Assembly: GCF_041949975.1 (NCBI RefSeq)
Contig: NZ_JBHFQG010000015.1
Span: 1-64,000 of the forward strand
Origin: Alteribacillus sp041949975
GTDB lineage: Bacteria; Bacillota; Bacilli; Bacillales; Marinococcaceae
Length of the DNA: 64,000 nt
Direction of reading: 5' to 3'
Part shown: positions 37,764-46,734 of the stretch, in pieces
Position numbering within the stretch: position 1 is the stretch's first letter
Layout of the letters: the number at the start of each line of letters is the position of its first letter
Translations under genes and position numbers: made by a program
Notes under the pieces: generated by a model
Seen by the model: the letters and a program-made list of their open reading frames with translations, nothing else
Databases searched by the model: none
What the model was told of the DNA's origin: nothing

Positions 37764-38892
37764 CTAAATTCCCCTTTCCTTCTTTTAGTCGTAATGGAGA
37801 AAATGTTTCGATCCATTCCTGGTTATCAGCAGTGCCATCTATTAAATCTGCTATCCATTTCCCTGTTAACGCAGATAACAATATACCATTTCTGTAATGT
37901 CCAGTTGCCATCCATAATCCCTCTAAAGAAGCGGCCCCTAAATATGGCATGCCATCAGTGGTTTGCGGCCTGACACCGCTCCATGACTCCATCCATTCTG
38001 CGCTTTGAAGGCCGGGAACAAGACGGAGCGCTTTCGAAAGCAGGTTCTGAACAGATCCTGCACTAACTTGTTTATCCATTCGCCCTTTTTGTTCTGTTGC
38101 ACCTATAATGATGGAGCCGTCAGGCTTCGGAACAAGGTAAAAATCTGGTGCGTGAACTGTGGCTTTAATAACGGGCTTTGCTGGTCTGACTGCCAAACAT
38201 TCGCCCTTCACCGGAACCATGGGCGGAATTTGGATTTCATGGTCCGTAATTAAATCAGACCATGCTCCTCCAGCTAGTACGACCTGTGATGAATAAAAGC
38301 TTCCAGCTGGAGTAGAAACGCCTTTTACTTTCCCTTCTTCTTGAATTAACCCAATAACAGGAGTGTATTCGTAGAAATCAGCTCCTAACAGGGATGCTCC
38401 GCGGGCGTATGCTTGAGTTAACTCTTTTGCCTTTACCTGGCCGTCTCCAGGAATAAAGAGAGCACCTTTTACCTCGCCTTTAATATTAGGTTCCTGAACG
38501 GAAAGTGCCTCCGGTCCCCGCCACTCTGCTTGTTCTCCTTCTTTTCTTTGAAAATCAAGCATTTCTAATAGATGACTTGCTTCTTCATCCGTCTGAGCTA
38601 CTTTTAACATGCCATTGCGAAGGTAAGAAACAGGGATTCCAGAGGTTTCTTCTAACTCAGGTACCAGTTCAGAGAACATGTTTCTGCTTTTTCTAGCAAA
38701 GTCAAAAAAAGGACCATTTTCCTTGATTTCCACCTGTGCTCCAAGCATACCGGCTGCTGCACTGGATGCTTCAGCCCCTACTCTTGATTTTTCTACAACA
38801 GCAGTATGGCAGCCTCTTTTTGCAAGTTGATAAGCGATAGAACAGCCATTAACTCCGCCGCCGATTATCAGCACATCATATGCTTTCTTCAT
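37747..38892 (-). CDS. thiO: Glycine oxidase
   Basis: This 381-residue DAO-family flavoprotein has the FAD site GGGVNGCSIAYQLAKRG near residue 11 and ASSAAAGMLGAQ near 42. It oxidises glycine to the imine used by ThiG. AGAGGAGG lies six bases before the ATG, inside the end of tenI. Length is normal for Bacillus ThiO. Confidence 0.94.
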   Translation of the reverse strand: MKKAYDVLIIGGGVNGCSIAYQLAKRGCHTAVVEKSRVGAEASSAAAGMLGAQVEIKENGPFFDFARKSRNMFSELVPELEETSGIPVSYLRNGMLKVAQTDEEASHLLEMLDFQRKEGEQAEWRGPEALSVQEPNIKGEVKGALFIPGDGQVKAKELTQAYARGASLLGADFYEYTPVIGLIQEEGKVKGVSTPAGSFYSSQVVLAGGAWSDLITDHEIQIPPMVPVKGECLAVRPAKPVIKATVHAPDFYLVPKPDGSIIIGATEQKGRMDKQVSAGSVQNLLSKALRLVPGLQSAEWMESWSGVRPQTTDGMPYLGAASLEGLWMATGHYRNGILLSALTGKWIADLIDGTADNQEWIETFSPLRLKEGKGNLVETNH

Positions 38893-39490
38893 GTAATGCC
38901 TCCTCTGTTAACGCTCTTCGATAAGCTTTTGCCTCTCTAATTGGCTCTCCCGATTCATAAATGCCAGACATCACTGCTATACCGCTGGCTCCGTTGTTTA
39001 TACATTCCTTCGCCCGAGCAGGAGTAATTCCGCCTATAGCTATTACTGGACAACGAACAGCTTGTGCCGCTTGTTTTAACGACTTTAATCCTCTAGGCAC
39101 AGCTCCTAGCTTGCTGTTTGTTTTATAAATGTGTCCAAAAAATAAATAGTCAGCTCCATTCTTTTCTTTTTTTATAGCACTTACTTGACTATGTACAGAA
39201 CAGCCTGTCAATAAATTCCTGTCATTTTGTTGTATTGGTACATTTTCAGGAAAATGAACGCCTCTCAAACCAAACTTAGCAGCCAGGTGGGGACCATTAT
39301 TGAAAATGATTTTCCTAGGCGGCACACCTGCCTTTTTTAATTGTAGAAGTACCGACTCTGCTTTTTCTAAACTCCACTGCTTTTCACGAATGTGTATAAA
39401 ATCCACATAAGGATGGATTTCAACAGTGACCCCAAGCCACACATCTATGGATTGTCTTCCAGTTGAGATTACATGTAAGGACGGTTTCAT
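38876..39490 (-). CDS. tenI: Thiazole tautomerase
   Basis: This 204-residue ThiE-like barrel has the TenI-type segments FIHIREKQW near residue 32, GVHFPEN near 76, GCSVHS near 95 and AIGGITPA near 152. TenI aromatises the thiazole product of ThiG; the context with thiO-thiS-thiG fits this better than a second ThiE. First gene after a TPP riboswitch. AAAGGAGAGG precedes the ATG. Confidence 0.9.
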   Translation of the reverse strand: MKPSLHVISTGRQSIDVWLGVTVEIHPYVDFIHIREKQWSLEKAESVLLQLKKAGVPPRKIIFNNGPHLAAKFGLRGVHFPENVPIQQNDRNLLTGCSVHSQVSAIKKEKNGADYLFFGHIYKTNSKLGAVPRGLKSLKQAAQAVRCPVIAIGGITPARAKECINNGASGIAVMSGIYESGEPIREAKAYRRALTEEALHEESI

Positions 39491-39567
39491 AATACCTCTC
39501 CTTTTTTAAAAGGCAATAAATCTTTCAAAGACAATCTAAAAAACTTCTATTTTCTTACGTTAAAACG

Positions 39568-39604
39568 AAAAAGACCGCTTTCCTGAGGATAGGAAAGCGG
39601 CCTG
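39568..39604 (-). terminator. Riboswitch-linked terminator in the tenI-thi leader
   Basis: GGCCGCTTTCCT pairs with AGGAAAGCGGTC and is followed by TTTTTC on the minus strand, 25 bases after the TPP aptamer. Confidence 0.85.
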
Positions 39605-39627
39605 GTCAGCTTTAATTATGAGAGTCC

Positions 39628-39728
39628 ATTGCGCTCCACTTTCCTCCGCTGGAATGATCCAGTTCAGGTTCTGAGGGTTTTAAAGGTTCACTTTAATCTC
39701 AGCCTTTCTTAAAGGCACCCCTAGTGGT
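39628..39728 (-). promoter_or_regulatory. TPP (THI element) riboswitch upstream of tenI-thiOSGF
   Basis: Conserved THI blocks on the minus strand: CACTAGGGGTGC, GGCTGAGATTAAAG, CCCTCAGAACCTGAACTGG and AGCGGAGGAAAGTGGAGCG. The arrangement equals that of the thiD leader, with a terminator downstream. Confidence 0.95.
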
Positions 39729-39830
39729 TGTCTTTTCTATTTTTCTAAATTTTAAAACAAACACCCTGATTCTGTCAAACTAGTTTACAAGAGCTGTACT
39801 TTGCATTGTGATAAAATAGAGGAAGTTAAT

Positions 39831-41069
39831 ATGAAGGACGTGTTTTCGATGATGCAAGCAGCTTCTTCAAAAAAAAATGACTTGTTTGTTTTAATAGCAG
39901 GAATAGCAGGACTATTTATCGTAATGGGTATTGGAAGGTTTGCATACACCCCTATACTTCCGCTGATGGTTGAATCGACCTCTTTAAATAATGAAACAGC
40001 TGGATACTTAGCCTCAAGCAATTATTTTGGATACTTCGCAGGTGCTCTTTTAGCTGGAAAACTGGCATGGAAAAAAGGGAAAGCTTACAACGTCTACTTT
40101 CATCTTAGTCTGAATATAGCTTCTACTTTATTAATGGGAGCTGCAGTGAATGAGTTTATCTGGCATCTGTTACGCTTTTTATCTGGATTAACAAGCGGAA
40201 TTATTTTTGTTCTCATTTCGAGTATCGTAATGGACCACCTTGTCCGGGCAGGGCGTGCCGCTTGGACAGGATATCTTTTTAGCGGAGTAGGTTTAGGTAT
40301 ATTATCTACCGGTCTTCTGGTACCTTTCTTGTCCAATTTATTTAACTGGGCAGGCATTTGGATAGCGCTTGGACTGCTTTCTTTCATTCTAGCATTGTTT
40401 ATTTGGAAAAGGCTCACGGAAACACCCTCTCATGAAACAAATGTGAAAAAAAATCCTGCTGTTAATAATGTGACACCTCCAAAAACGAAATCTATACTAC
40501 CGTGGCTTGGGGCTGCTTATGGACTTGAAGGAATCGGTTATATAATCAGCGGGACATATTTAGTAGCCCTTGCGGCAGAAATTCCTGTGCTTCAATCAAA
40601 TCCTTCTTTAAGCTGGGTGCTCGTTGGGGCTGCTGCTGCACCTTCTTGTATAATATGGTCAGCCGCTGCATCTAGAATCGGAAACCTAACAGCACTGCAG
40701 GCTGCATTTTTTCTACAAATATTAGGGGTGCTCTTTCCTGTCGTTTTCTTTAATGGTATTGGCGCTTTAATTGGTTCCTTCCTTTTCGGAGCAACTTTTA
40801 TGGGAATTGTCACCATGACAATCGCAGAAGCAAGAAATACCGCTGCCGGCGAAAGCAGTAGTATTATAGGAGGGTTTACTTTTATCTACAGCCTTGGCCA
40901 AATGATCGGACCAATTGCAGCTGGTTTGCTCATTTCTATAACAGCAGAACTTTCGGCCTCTTTTTATTTCGCCGCTGCCGTACTTCTAACAGGGATGGGG
41001 TGCCTGGGGATTGCACAAGCTCTTCGGAGAAAACATACAGAACCGAAAGCATCTAACCCTTCATTTTAA
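39831..41069 (+). CDS. MFS transporter, YbfB/YjiJ family
   Basis: This 412-residue protein has 12 hydrophobic helices. The motif GIGRFAYTPILPLMVE in the first helix region is typical of the YbfB/YjiJ group. Substrate is unknown for the family. Start at 39831 follows GAGGAAG, ten codons into the longest frame. It diverges from the TPP-controlled operon and may share transcription with the downstream tautomerase gene. Confidence 0.82.
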   Translation: MKDVFSMMQAASSKKNDLFVLIAGIAGLFIVMGIGRFAYTPILPLMVESTSLNNETAGYLASSNYFGYFAGALLAGKLAWKKGKAYNVYFHLSLNIASTLLMGAAVNEFIWHLLRFLSGLTSGIIFVLISSIVMDHLVRAGRAAWTGYLFSGVGLGILSTGLLVPFLSNLFNWAGIWIALGLLSFILALFIWKRLTETPSHETNVKKNPAVNNVTPPKTKSILPWLGAAYGLEGIGYIISGTYLVALAAEIPVLQSNPSLSWVLVGAAAAPSCIIWSAAASRIGNLTALQAAFFLQILGVLFPVVFFNGIGALIGSFLFGATFMGIVTMTIAEARNTAAGESSSIIGGFTFIYSLGQMIGPIAAGLLISITAELSASFYFAAAVLLTGMGCLGIAQALRRKHTEPKASNPSF

Positions 41070-41091
41070 TAACAGAACGGGGAGCACAACT

Positions 41092-41289
41092 ATGCCTTAC
41101 ATCAATATTAAAATCACGAAAGAACAAGAGCCCGTAACAGCTGAGCATATCGCAGGAAGCACCAGATTATTACAAGACGTGCTTGGTAAAAATCCAAACA
41201 CCACTGTAGTAGTGATTGATGAAGTAGAAACAGATAACTGGGGTATTGGAGCAGAATCAATCACAGAACGGAGGAAGCGGGGAGAATAA
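41092..41289 (+). CDS. 4-oxalocrotonate tautomerase family protein
   Basis: This 65-residue protein starts MPYINIKITKE, exposing Pro after Met removal, which is the catalytic base of the family. Usual length for 4-OT is 60-65. It follows the MFS gene by 22 bases with GGGGAG before the ATG. The substrate is unknown; many small 4-OT genes have no known pathway. The longer frame overlapping the MFS gene is not the real start. Confidence 0.85.
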   Translation: MPYINIKITKEQEPVTAEHIAGSTRLLQDVLGKNPNTTVVVIDEVETDNWGIGAESITERRKRGE

Positions 41290-41322
41290 TAGGGAGCTGT
41301 TTCAAACGCCTTGCTCCTTGGT

Positions 41323-41745
41323 AAACATCCGGACGTGAAAATAAATCACGACCGATGTTATCTAGTTAACTCTTTTCTGTAGTCGTTGCCATTGCGCTTA
41401 TTCAGAAAGTTAGCAGTCCCGCTAGATGTGAAACCTCCTTGGGCAGGATTTGCAGCAACACGGTCTAGATAAGGATCTAGATTTAATTTTTAATAGGTAT
41501 AGTTGTCACAAAAGAGTTGACGAAATACTCAGTTTATATTCCAAAATAAAGGTAAACGGGTCTTCAACTTCTTTCATGGTTACCATTAGGCTTTTCTTTC
41601 TCCTGTTCCGGGTGCCAAGAGCCCTCCTTGGTTACCGCTGTATTGTTCTTTCCCTAAACCCCATTCTTGATGACCGGCCCTCTAATCTTCCTCAGTTACC
41701 GCTTCTTCTTTCTTTTTCCTGTCTCGGGCTTCAAGAACTTGTTTG
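41323..41745. repeat. Dispersed repeat family B with tandem GGTTACC units
   Basis: A hairpin at 41323-41360 (AACATCCGGACGTG with CACGACCGATGTT around AAAATAAAT) copies the plan of the hairpin at 22537. From 41571 come three or four imperfect units of about 50 bases, each with a TGGTTACC-type core and a CTTTCTCCTGT-type core; the last ends CTCGGGCTTCAAGAACTTG. The 590-base gap around it holds no gene that I can support. Confidence 0.55.
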
Positions 41746-41878
41746 ACGAATAATGCATAGGCCTTTCTGATCACTCGAATGCTGCCAAAAGAAGACTGGT
41801 GGAAAGATAGGGCTGTCCCTTTCTTCCGAGCCCACCCTTGACTTTGTCTTCGTTAACATTCCTCAAATAATGATCAAC

Positions 41879-42634
41879 TTACTTTACCGAGATGATTTTA
41901 TCCACATGCTCATGTAAATCTTCCTGATCTTCAATATGCACGGTTACCATATAGTCGCCAGAATTTTCAAAAGTGTGCGAAGCAGCATACATACCGTTTT
42001 TTTCCTCTGTGTCCACCCACTCCCTAGTATCGTCTCCTCGCTGCCAAATCTCAAGCCGAACTCGTGCTTCGTTTATCGGTTCACCTTCTTCAGCAATTTG
42101 AAAAGATAATTCTGTTTCCTCACCAGCTTTTATCTCAGACGGAGATTGTAAGTCTGCTGTTACGGGAGAGCCATGCTGATGGCCTGCATGTATGTCTTCA
42201 CTATCTTCTTCTGCCTTACTTTCTTCCTGTTCTGCCTCTCCCACAGTAATTTCCTCTGTTGGCATGCTATGCATTCCTCTTGCTGTGACATGAGCAGTAA
42301 CATGATAAATTCCGTCCTCTTCAAAGGATTGTTTAATGAAATAAGTATTATTCGCCGGCTCTTCTGCCATTATCTCTTCACTATCCTCTTTTTCGCCTTC
42401 TTTCCATATTTCAAACAATACTTCATTGGCGTCTGTTACTGTTTCTTCACCTTGTGTTACATGAGCTCCGATTTTTATTTCTTCCTCTGCTTCTGCCTCA
42501 TTTTCCATATCAATTTCTACTTCAATCGGTTCCGGAGAATCGCTATTATCTCCAGATTGTTCCTGATTTTCATTTGTCTGACCGCAAGCTGCTAACAGAA
42601 ATATCAATATAAAAATCCCGCTTATTTTTTTCAT
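41879..42634 (-). CDS. Lipoprotein with two FixH/YtkA-like domains
   Basis: This 251-residue protein has a lipoprotein signal with lipobox LLAAC. Two similar beta-rich domains follow at about residues 35-130 and 155-250 (both with an EVLFEIWKEG / RVRLEIWQRG strand and an HVTAHVT / YMVTVHIE strand). They are joined by an acidic linker with a His cluster, HAGHQHGS. YtkA/FixH-like domains occur in copper handling and cytochrome-oxidase assembly, so extracellular copper binding is possible but not shown. Very acidic overall. Monocistronic, AAAGGAG before the start. Confidence 0.72.
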   Translation of the reverse strand: MKKISGIFILIFLLAACGQTNENQEQSGDNSDSPEPIEVEIDMENEAEAEEEIKIGAHVTQGEETVTDANEVLFEIWKEGEKEDSEEIMAEEPANNTYFIKQSFEEDGIYHVTAHVTARGMHSMPTEEITVGEAEQEESKAEEDSEDIHAGHQHGSPVTADLQSPSEIKAGEETELSFQIAEEGEPINEARVRLEIWQRGDDTREWVDTEEKNGMYAASHTFENSGDYMVTVHIEDQEDLHEHVDKIISVK

Positions 42635-42713
42635 CCAATATGCTCCTTTCTTTCTAAAACTCTATAATTATTATGGCCAGCTTTTATTTGTTGTTTTTGG
42701 CTCGACATTTCTT

Positions 42714-43613
42714 TTACACTCCTATAATTGTCAGCAATATCCATAAAGACGGCACACTTAAAAGTGTAGTCATTAACGTAATGCTTGATACCAGCTGTGG
42801 ACTCGATTCAAATTGAACAGCGATCATCGCTATCGTTGCTGCTGTTGGCATTGCGGTAGAAACAATTAAAACAATGCTCAATGTGTAATTGGTCTGCAGC
42901 AAAGCAGTAAGTCCAAATGCAACCAAAGGTGAAACTACAAGTCTTAACAAGGTACCGGCACTTACCAGCTTCCAATCAAGCGAAGCGATCGAGATTTTTG
43001 CAAGCTGCATGCCAAGTACTATCATAACAACCGGTATGGCAGCTTCAGCCAGCATACTAACAGCATCCATATATGTTTCTTTAATATTTATTTGTAATGC
43101 CTGCAGCAGGACTCCTAATATTAATGCATAAAAGACAGGCATTTTAAGAACCACCCGAAAAGCATCAGCGGCTGTCAAGCTGCTTCTGTTCGCCAAATAT
43201 ACACCTGCTGTACTCATTAACAATGATTGAATGACCATAAAAATTACAGAATATGCAAACGCAGTCTCACCGAACGCAAATAATATCAGCGGCGCACCAT
43301 AATTTCCTGCATTCATAAATGTTGTAGCAAGCGTCATCCCGCTTTCTTGTTTAGCATCCCATTTTAAAAAATAAGCAAATAAACGATTTAAAAGAAGCAT
43401 AACTAGTAAAAATAATGCAGAAAAAGCTGCTATTTTAAATAAGTCACCATCAGGCTCTGTCGTATAAAACGTGCGAAACACAAGAGCCGGTGTCAGAATG
43501 TAAAGAGCGATTGATGAAACGGATCGTACATCTATAATTTGTTTTTTCTGCAGAAAAAAACCTGATAAAAAGATAAGAGCAATAGGTATTAATACATCAA
43601 TAAGAACCGTCAT
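42714..43613 (-). CDS. AEC-family (auxin efflux carrier type) transporter
   Basis: This 299-residue protein has about ten helices in two halves. N-terminal LIPIALIFLSGFFLQKK and the FMNAGNYGAPLILFAFG segment near residue 100 mark the AEC family. Bacterial members move dicarboxylates such as malate or related anions; substrate here is unknown. Monocistronic with GGTGG before the ATG. Confidence 0.82.
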   Translation of the reverse strand: MTVLIDVLIPIALIFLSGFFLQKKQIIDVRSVSSIALYILTPALVFRTFYTTEPDGDLFKIAAFSALFLLVMLLLNRLFAYFLKWDAKQESGMTLATTFMNAGNYGAPLILFAFGETAFAYSVIFMVIQSLLMSTAGVYLANRSSLTAADAFRVVLKMPVFYALILGVLLQALQINIKETYMDAVSMLAEAAIPVVMIVLGMQLAKISIASLDWKLVSAGTLLRLVVSPLVAFGLTALLQTNYTLSIVLIVSTAMPTAATIAMIAVQFESSPQLVSSITLMTTLLSVPSLWILLTIIGV

Positions 43614-43659
43614 AAAAGGACCACCTTATGTGAAATGAGCATAAGAAATGTAAAAGCGC

Positions 43660-43995
43660 CTAAGAAAGTTGACGTTCGGCTGACATTAATGAACTTCTAC
43701 TACATTCGCACACGTCGACGAACAGGAAGTGCTAATGCGCCAATGCCACAGGACGTGGCGTTTTTGGCGACGAAAGTGCAACGTAGAAGTCACCCCACCT
43801 CCTGTGCAAGTACGTCCTGTAACGACGCCGAACTGGCTTGCCCTGGATGTGCTTGACTTCTGCGTTGTGAACTTTTTCCTAGGAGCCCTCGCAGGTAAAT
43901 GATCTCCAGGCAATAAAGATGTTTTTGTCTTTAATGACTGGAGGTTATTTAACCCCGAGAGGCTGGGCACTGAAGCTAGACATCAAAGCACAGAA
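43660..43995. repeat. Dispersed repeat family A, long copy
   Basis: Contains GTTCGGCTGACATTAATGA, ACTTCTACTACATTCGCAC, CAGGACGTGGCGTTTTTGGC, AACGTAGAAGTCACC and finally CCGAGAGGCTGGGCACTG with AAGCTAGACATCAAAGCACA. The piece AAAACTCGGCTTATCGCC at 44018 also occurs at 27885. The whole 509-base gap is filled by this element and shows no gene. Confidence 0.65.
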
Positions 43996-44122
43996 TATAT
44001 CCTTACTTGCCTTATTTGAAAAACTCGGCTTATCGCCAAGTCCATAAAGAAAGCAAGAACTATAAAAAATTTCCCCCTCCTTTAATTTTATCACACGAAT
44101 TCAGCGTACTTAGATAAAAAGA

Positions 44123-45595
44123 TTAATAATCATGTTTTAACATACGGCGTAGATTGTTTTTTTGTTTACGTGAGACAAGAATGTATAAAAAGTCATCCTC
44201 TTTTATCTCGGTCTCTCCATAAGGAGTAACTAAATTTTCATCTCGTACAATTGCACTTACTAACACAGAATCCGGAAATTCTATATCCTGAAGCTTCTGC
44301 CCTACAATAGGTGTATTTTCATCCGTCTTAAATTCAATAATTTCAGCGTTGGCTTTTCCTATCGAAATCAATTCAAGGGAATGATGCGGAGTTTCCTTTT
44401 TCGGTCCGGACAACCCAAGCTTTTTTGCCATAAAAGAAAGCGATGAACCTTGAATAAGAGCAGAAGTTAATACAATAAAGAATACGATATTAAAAATCAT
44501 CTGTCCGCTTTCAACTTCTGCTACAATGGCAAACGTAGCCAGCACAATAGGTACGGCCCCTCTAAGTCCTGCCCACGCCAAAAATATTTTTTCTTTAAAT
44601 GTATAGTTCATTCCAATTGTTGATAAAAATGTTGCAACAGGACGAGCTACTATAATAAGCACAGCAGATAACAGCAGGCCGTTTCCGATTACGGGAGCAG
44701 AAAGAATCTGCTCAGGAAACGCAAGCAGGCCAAGAATAATAAACATTAATATTTGGGCCATCCATGCAAATCCTTCATTGAAACGAAAAATCGAGTGACG
44801 ATACGTAAGCTCAGAATTTCCGATAATCAGAGCGGCAACATACACAGCCAAAAAACCGCTCGCATTTATTAAAGAAGCTGTACTGTAAGTTAACAAAGCA
44901 AAAGAAAGTGCAAAAATAGGATAAAGTCCACTTGAATCCAAATTAATGTGATTAATGGAAATCGAAGCAATTTTACCAAGAACAAGTCCGATTAATAAAC
45001 CAAGCCCCATCTGCCAAAAAAAGGAGCCAAATAAAAGCAGATAATTCGGCTGTTGAATGGTTATCAATTCAATAAAAATCAAAGTCAAAAATACAGCCAT
45101 AGGATCATTCGTACCTGATTCAGCTTCCATTGTTGCCCCAACTTTTGTGCTGATATTACGTTCCTTAAGAGAAGCAAATACAGCAGCAGCATCCGTAGAA
45201 CCAACAATAGCTCCTAGTAAAAGAGCTTCTAACCAAGATAGGTCTACGACATATCGAGCTGCTAAACCCACAATCAAGGATGTAATCAACACCCCAATTG
45301 TTGCTAGCGATATAGACGGCAGCACAACCGGACGAATCGTTGTCCATTTTGTCTGGGTACCGCCTTCAAATAAAATAATAACTAATGCGATAATACCTAC
45401 TAATTGCGCCTGTTCAGCATCGTCAAAATAAATAATTCCTAAACCATCGCTTCCAATAAGCATACCTACTAAAATAAAGAGTACCAAGGAGGGCATCCCA
45501 AGGCGCGAAGAGAATTTTGTTACACTGACACCGACAATCAAAAGCAAAGCAGCCAGCAATACAAAGGAATCAATATCAAAACTGCCAATAAACAC
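44123..45595 (-). CDS. Potassium/proton antiporter, CPA1 type with TrkA-C domain
   Basis: This 490-residue protein has about 12 helices in residues 1-385, with the ATP/acid site region GSTDAAAVFASL near residue 133 and ESGTNDPMAVFL near 153 that mark NhaP/CvrA-type antiporters. A TrkA-C regulatory domain fills residues about 400-485. It should exchange K+ (or Na+) for protons at the membrane, useful in saline or alkaline settings. Start is a GTG after GAGAGGGGGAG. Confidence 0.88.
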   Translation of the reverse strand: MFIGSFDIDSFVLLAALLLIVGVSVTKFSSRLGMPSLVLFILVGMLIGSDGLGIIYFDDAEQAQLVGIIALVIILFEGGTQTKWTTIRPVVLPSISLATIGVLITSLIVGLAARYVVDLSWLEALLLGAIVGSTDAAAVFASLKERNISTKVGATMEAESGTNDPMAVFLTLIFIELITIQQPNYLLLFGSFFWQMGLGLLIGLVLGKIASISINHINLDSSGLYPIFALSFALLTYSTASLINASGFLAVYVAALIIGNSELTYRHSIFRFNEGFAWMAQILMFIILGLLAFPEQILSAPVIGNGLLLSAVLIIVARPVATFLSTIGMNYTFKEKIFLAWAGLRGAVPIVLATFAIVAEVESGQMIFNIVFFIVLTSALIQGSSLSFMAKKLGLSGPKKETPHHSLELISIGKANAEIIEFKTDENTPIVGQKLQDIEFPDSVLVSAIVRDENLVTPYGETEIKEDDFLYILVSRKQKNNLRRMLKHDY

Positions 45596-45610
45596 GTATG
45601 CTCCCCCTCT

Positions 45611-46159
45611 CTATAAGTTTACATCCAACTGAGGTTTTACTTCTTCTTTATCTATTCCTATATATCGCAGCGTTTCACCTGGTGTATGATGACCAAAGCG
45701 TCTTTGAATAAGAGCAACTGCAATTCCTTTTTTATAAGCGTGATAACCAAATGTTTTTCGTAAAGTATGGGGGCCAATTCTTTCAGGTAAACCTAAATTT
45801 TCCGCAGCACGGTTAAGAACCCGGTAAGCTTGCTGACGGCTGATAGGGAATTTTCCGCGGGCAGACTGAAACAGATAACTTTCCGGCTCAACATGCTGCT
45901 GGTTTTTTACATCCCATTTTATTGCCCTCTTTACCGAAGCATTAAGATAAACATCTTCTCTTTTTATTGTTAAAAAATCAGCTGGTTCCTCGTTGTTTAT
46001 CATTACATCTTTAAAAGAGATCTGAAGCAGTTCACTAATTCTTAAGCCAGTATTAATTCCCATAACAAAAAGCAAATAATTTCTTGGTGATTGTTTTTTT
46101 AAATCACGCTTCATTAAACAAATCACTTTTGTATCTTTTATTGGCCTTACAAATTCCAT
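45611..46159 (-). CDS. Short tyrosine recombinase, catalytic domain only
   Basis: This 182-residue protein is a lone phage-integrase catalytic domain. The active-site set is complete: R40 in TGLRISE, H131 and R134 in HTLRKTF, H157 or H158 in GHHTP, and nucleophile Y166. The usual N-terminal SAM-like DNA-binding domain is missing. Such short forms are common in bacilli. No att repeats or other mobile genes were found beside it, so function is unknown. GGGAGAG precedes the ATG. Confidence 0.8.
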   Translation of the reverse strand: MEFVRPIKDTKVICLMKRDLKKQSPRNYLLFVMGINTGLRISELLQISFKDVMINNEEPADFLTIKREDVYLNASVKRAIKWDVKNQQHVEPESYLFQSARGKFPISRQQAYRVLNRAAENLGLPERIGPHTLRKTFGYHAYKKGIAVALIQRRFGHHTPGETLRYIGIDKEEVKPQLDVNL

Positions 46160-46347
46160 TCCACTGCTCTCCCTGCATCTATCTAAGTTACAAAAAACTA
46201 TTTCACTCCAATGTTATGTCACTTCCATGGTATCACATGATATAAATAATGTCTGAAAATACGCTTTTATAACCAAGGAGGGTTTCACTCATTATTTCTT
46301 AAGATCAGCCATAAGATAATCAAGCGTTGATTTTGGGGAGGGTTATA

Positions 46348-46677
46348 ATGAGTTTTTCCAAAACAAAATGCATGGCTTTTTTCATTCTTTCCCTGATTTT
46401 TATAAATGTAGCAATAACTTTTGCTTTCATATATATGGTTTTAGAAATAACACAATTGGGACATGTTATAGACCATTATGATCAACATCAGAATTTATCT
46501 GTTGGCACATTTATTTGGAAATCAATATATTTTAGTGTTATTACCATGGCAGCTGTTGGCTATGGTGACGTTACCCCGGTAGGTTACTCCCAGCCTGTTG
46601 CCACGATTCAGTCTATTATTGGCTACCTGTTTCCACTCTTGCTTGTATTCATTTTTTCCTCTCCACAAAAAGAATGA
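46348..46677 (+). CDS. Small two-helix potassium channel
   Basis: This 109-residue protein has two transmembrane helices enclosing a pore loop with selectivity filter TMAAVGYGDVTP. It corresponds to a minimal KcsA-like pore without regulatory domain and would tetramerise in the membrane. The ATG at 46348 follows GGGGAGGG; a TTG seven codons upstream lies before that site. Confidence 0.82.
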   Translation: MSFSKTKCMAFFILSLIFINVAITFAFIYMVLEITQLGHVIDHYDQHQNLSVGTFIWKSIYFSVITMAAVGYGDVTPVGYSQPVATIQSIIGYLFPLLLVFIFSSPQKE

Positions 46678-46734
46678 TGTATTATTGATGAATCTTTCTT
46701 TTCTTGAGATAGTTATAGCAGGAGGGAACCAGTC

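Noticed and set aside
43686..43970. Frames across the intergenic block 43635-43970 on both strands
   Set aside because: They arise from a dispersed repeat shared with three other intergenic sites.
45611..46159. Integrase as a sign of a prophage or genomic island
   Set aside because: No phage genes, attachment repeats or tRNA target are nearby; neighbours are ordinary transport genes.
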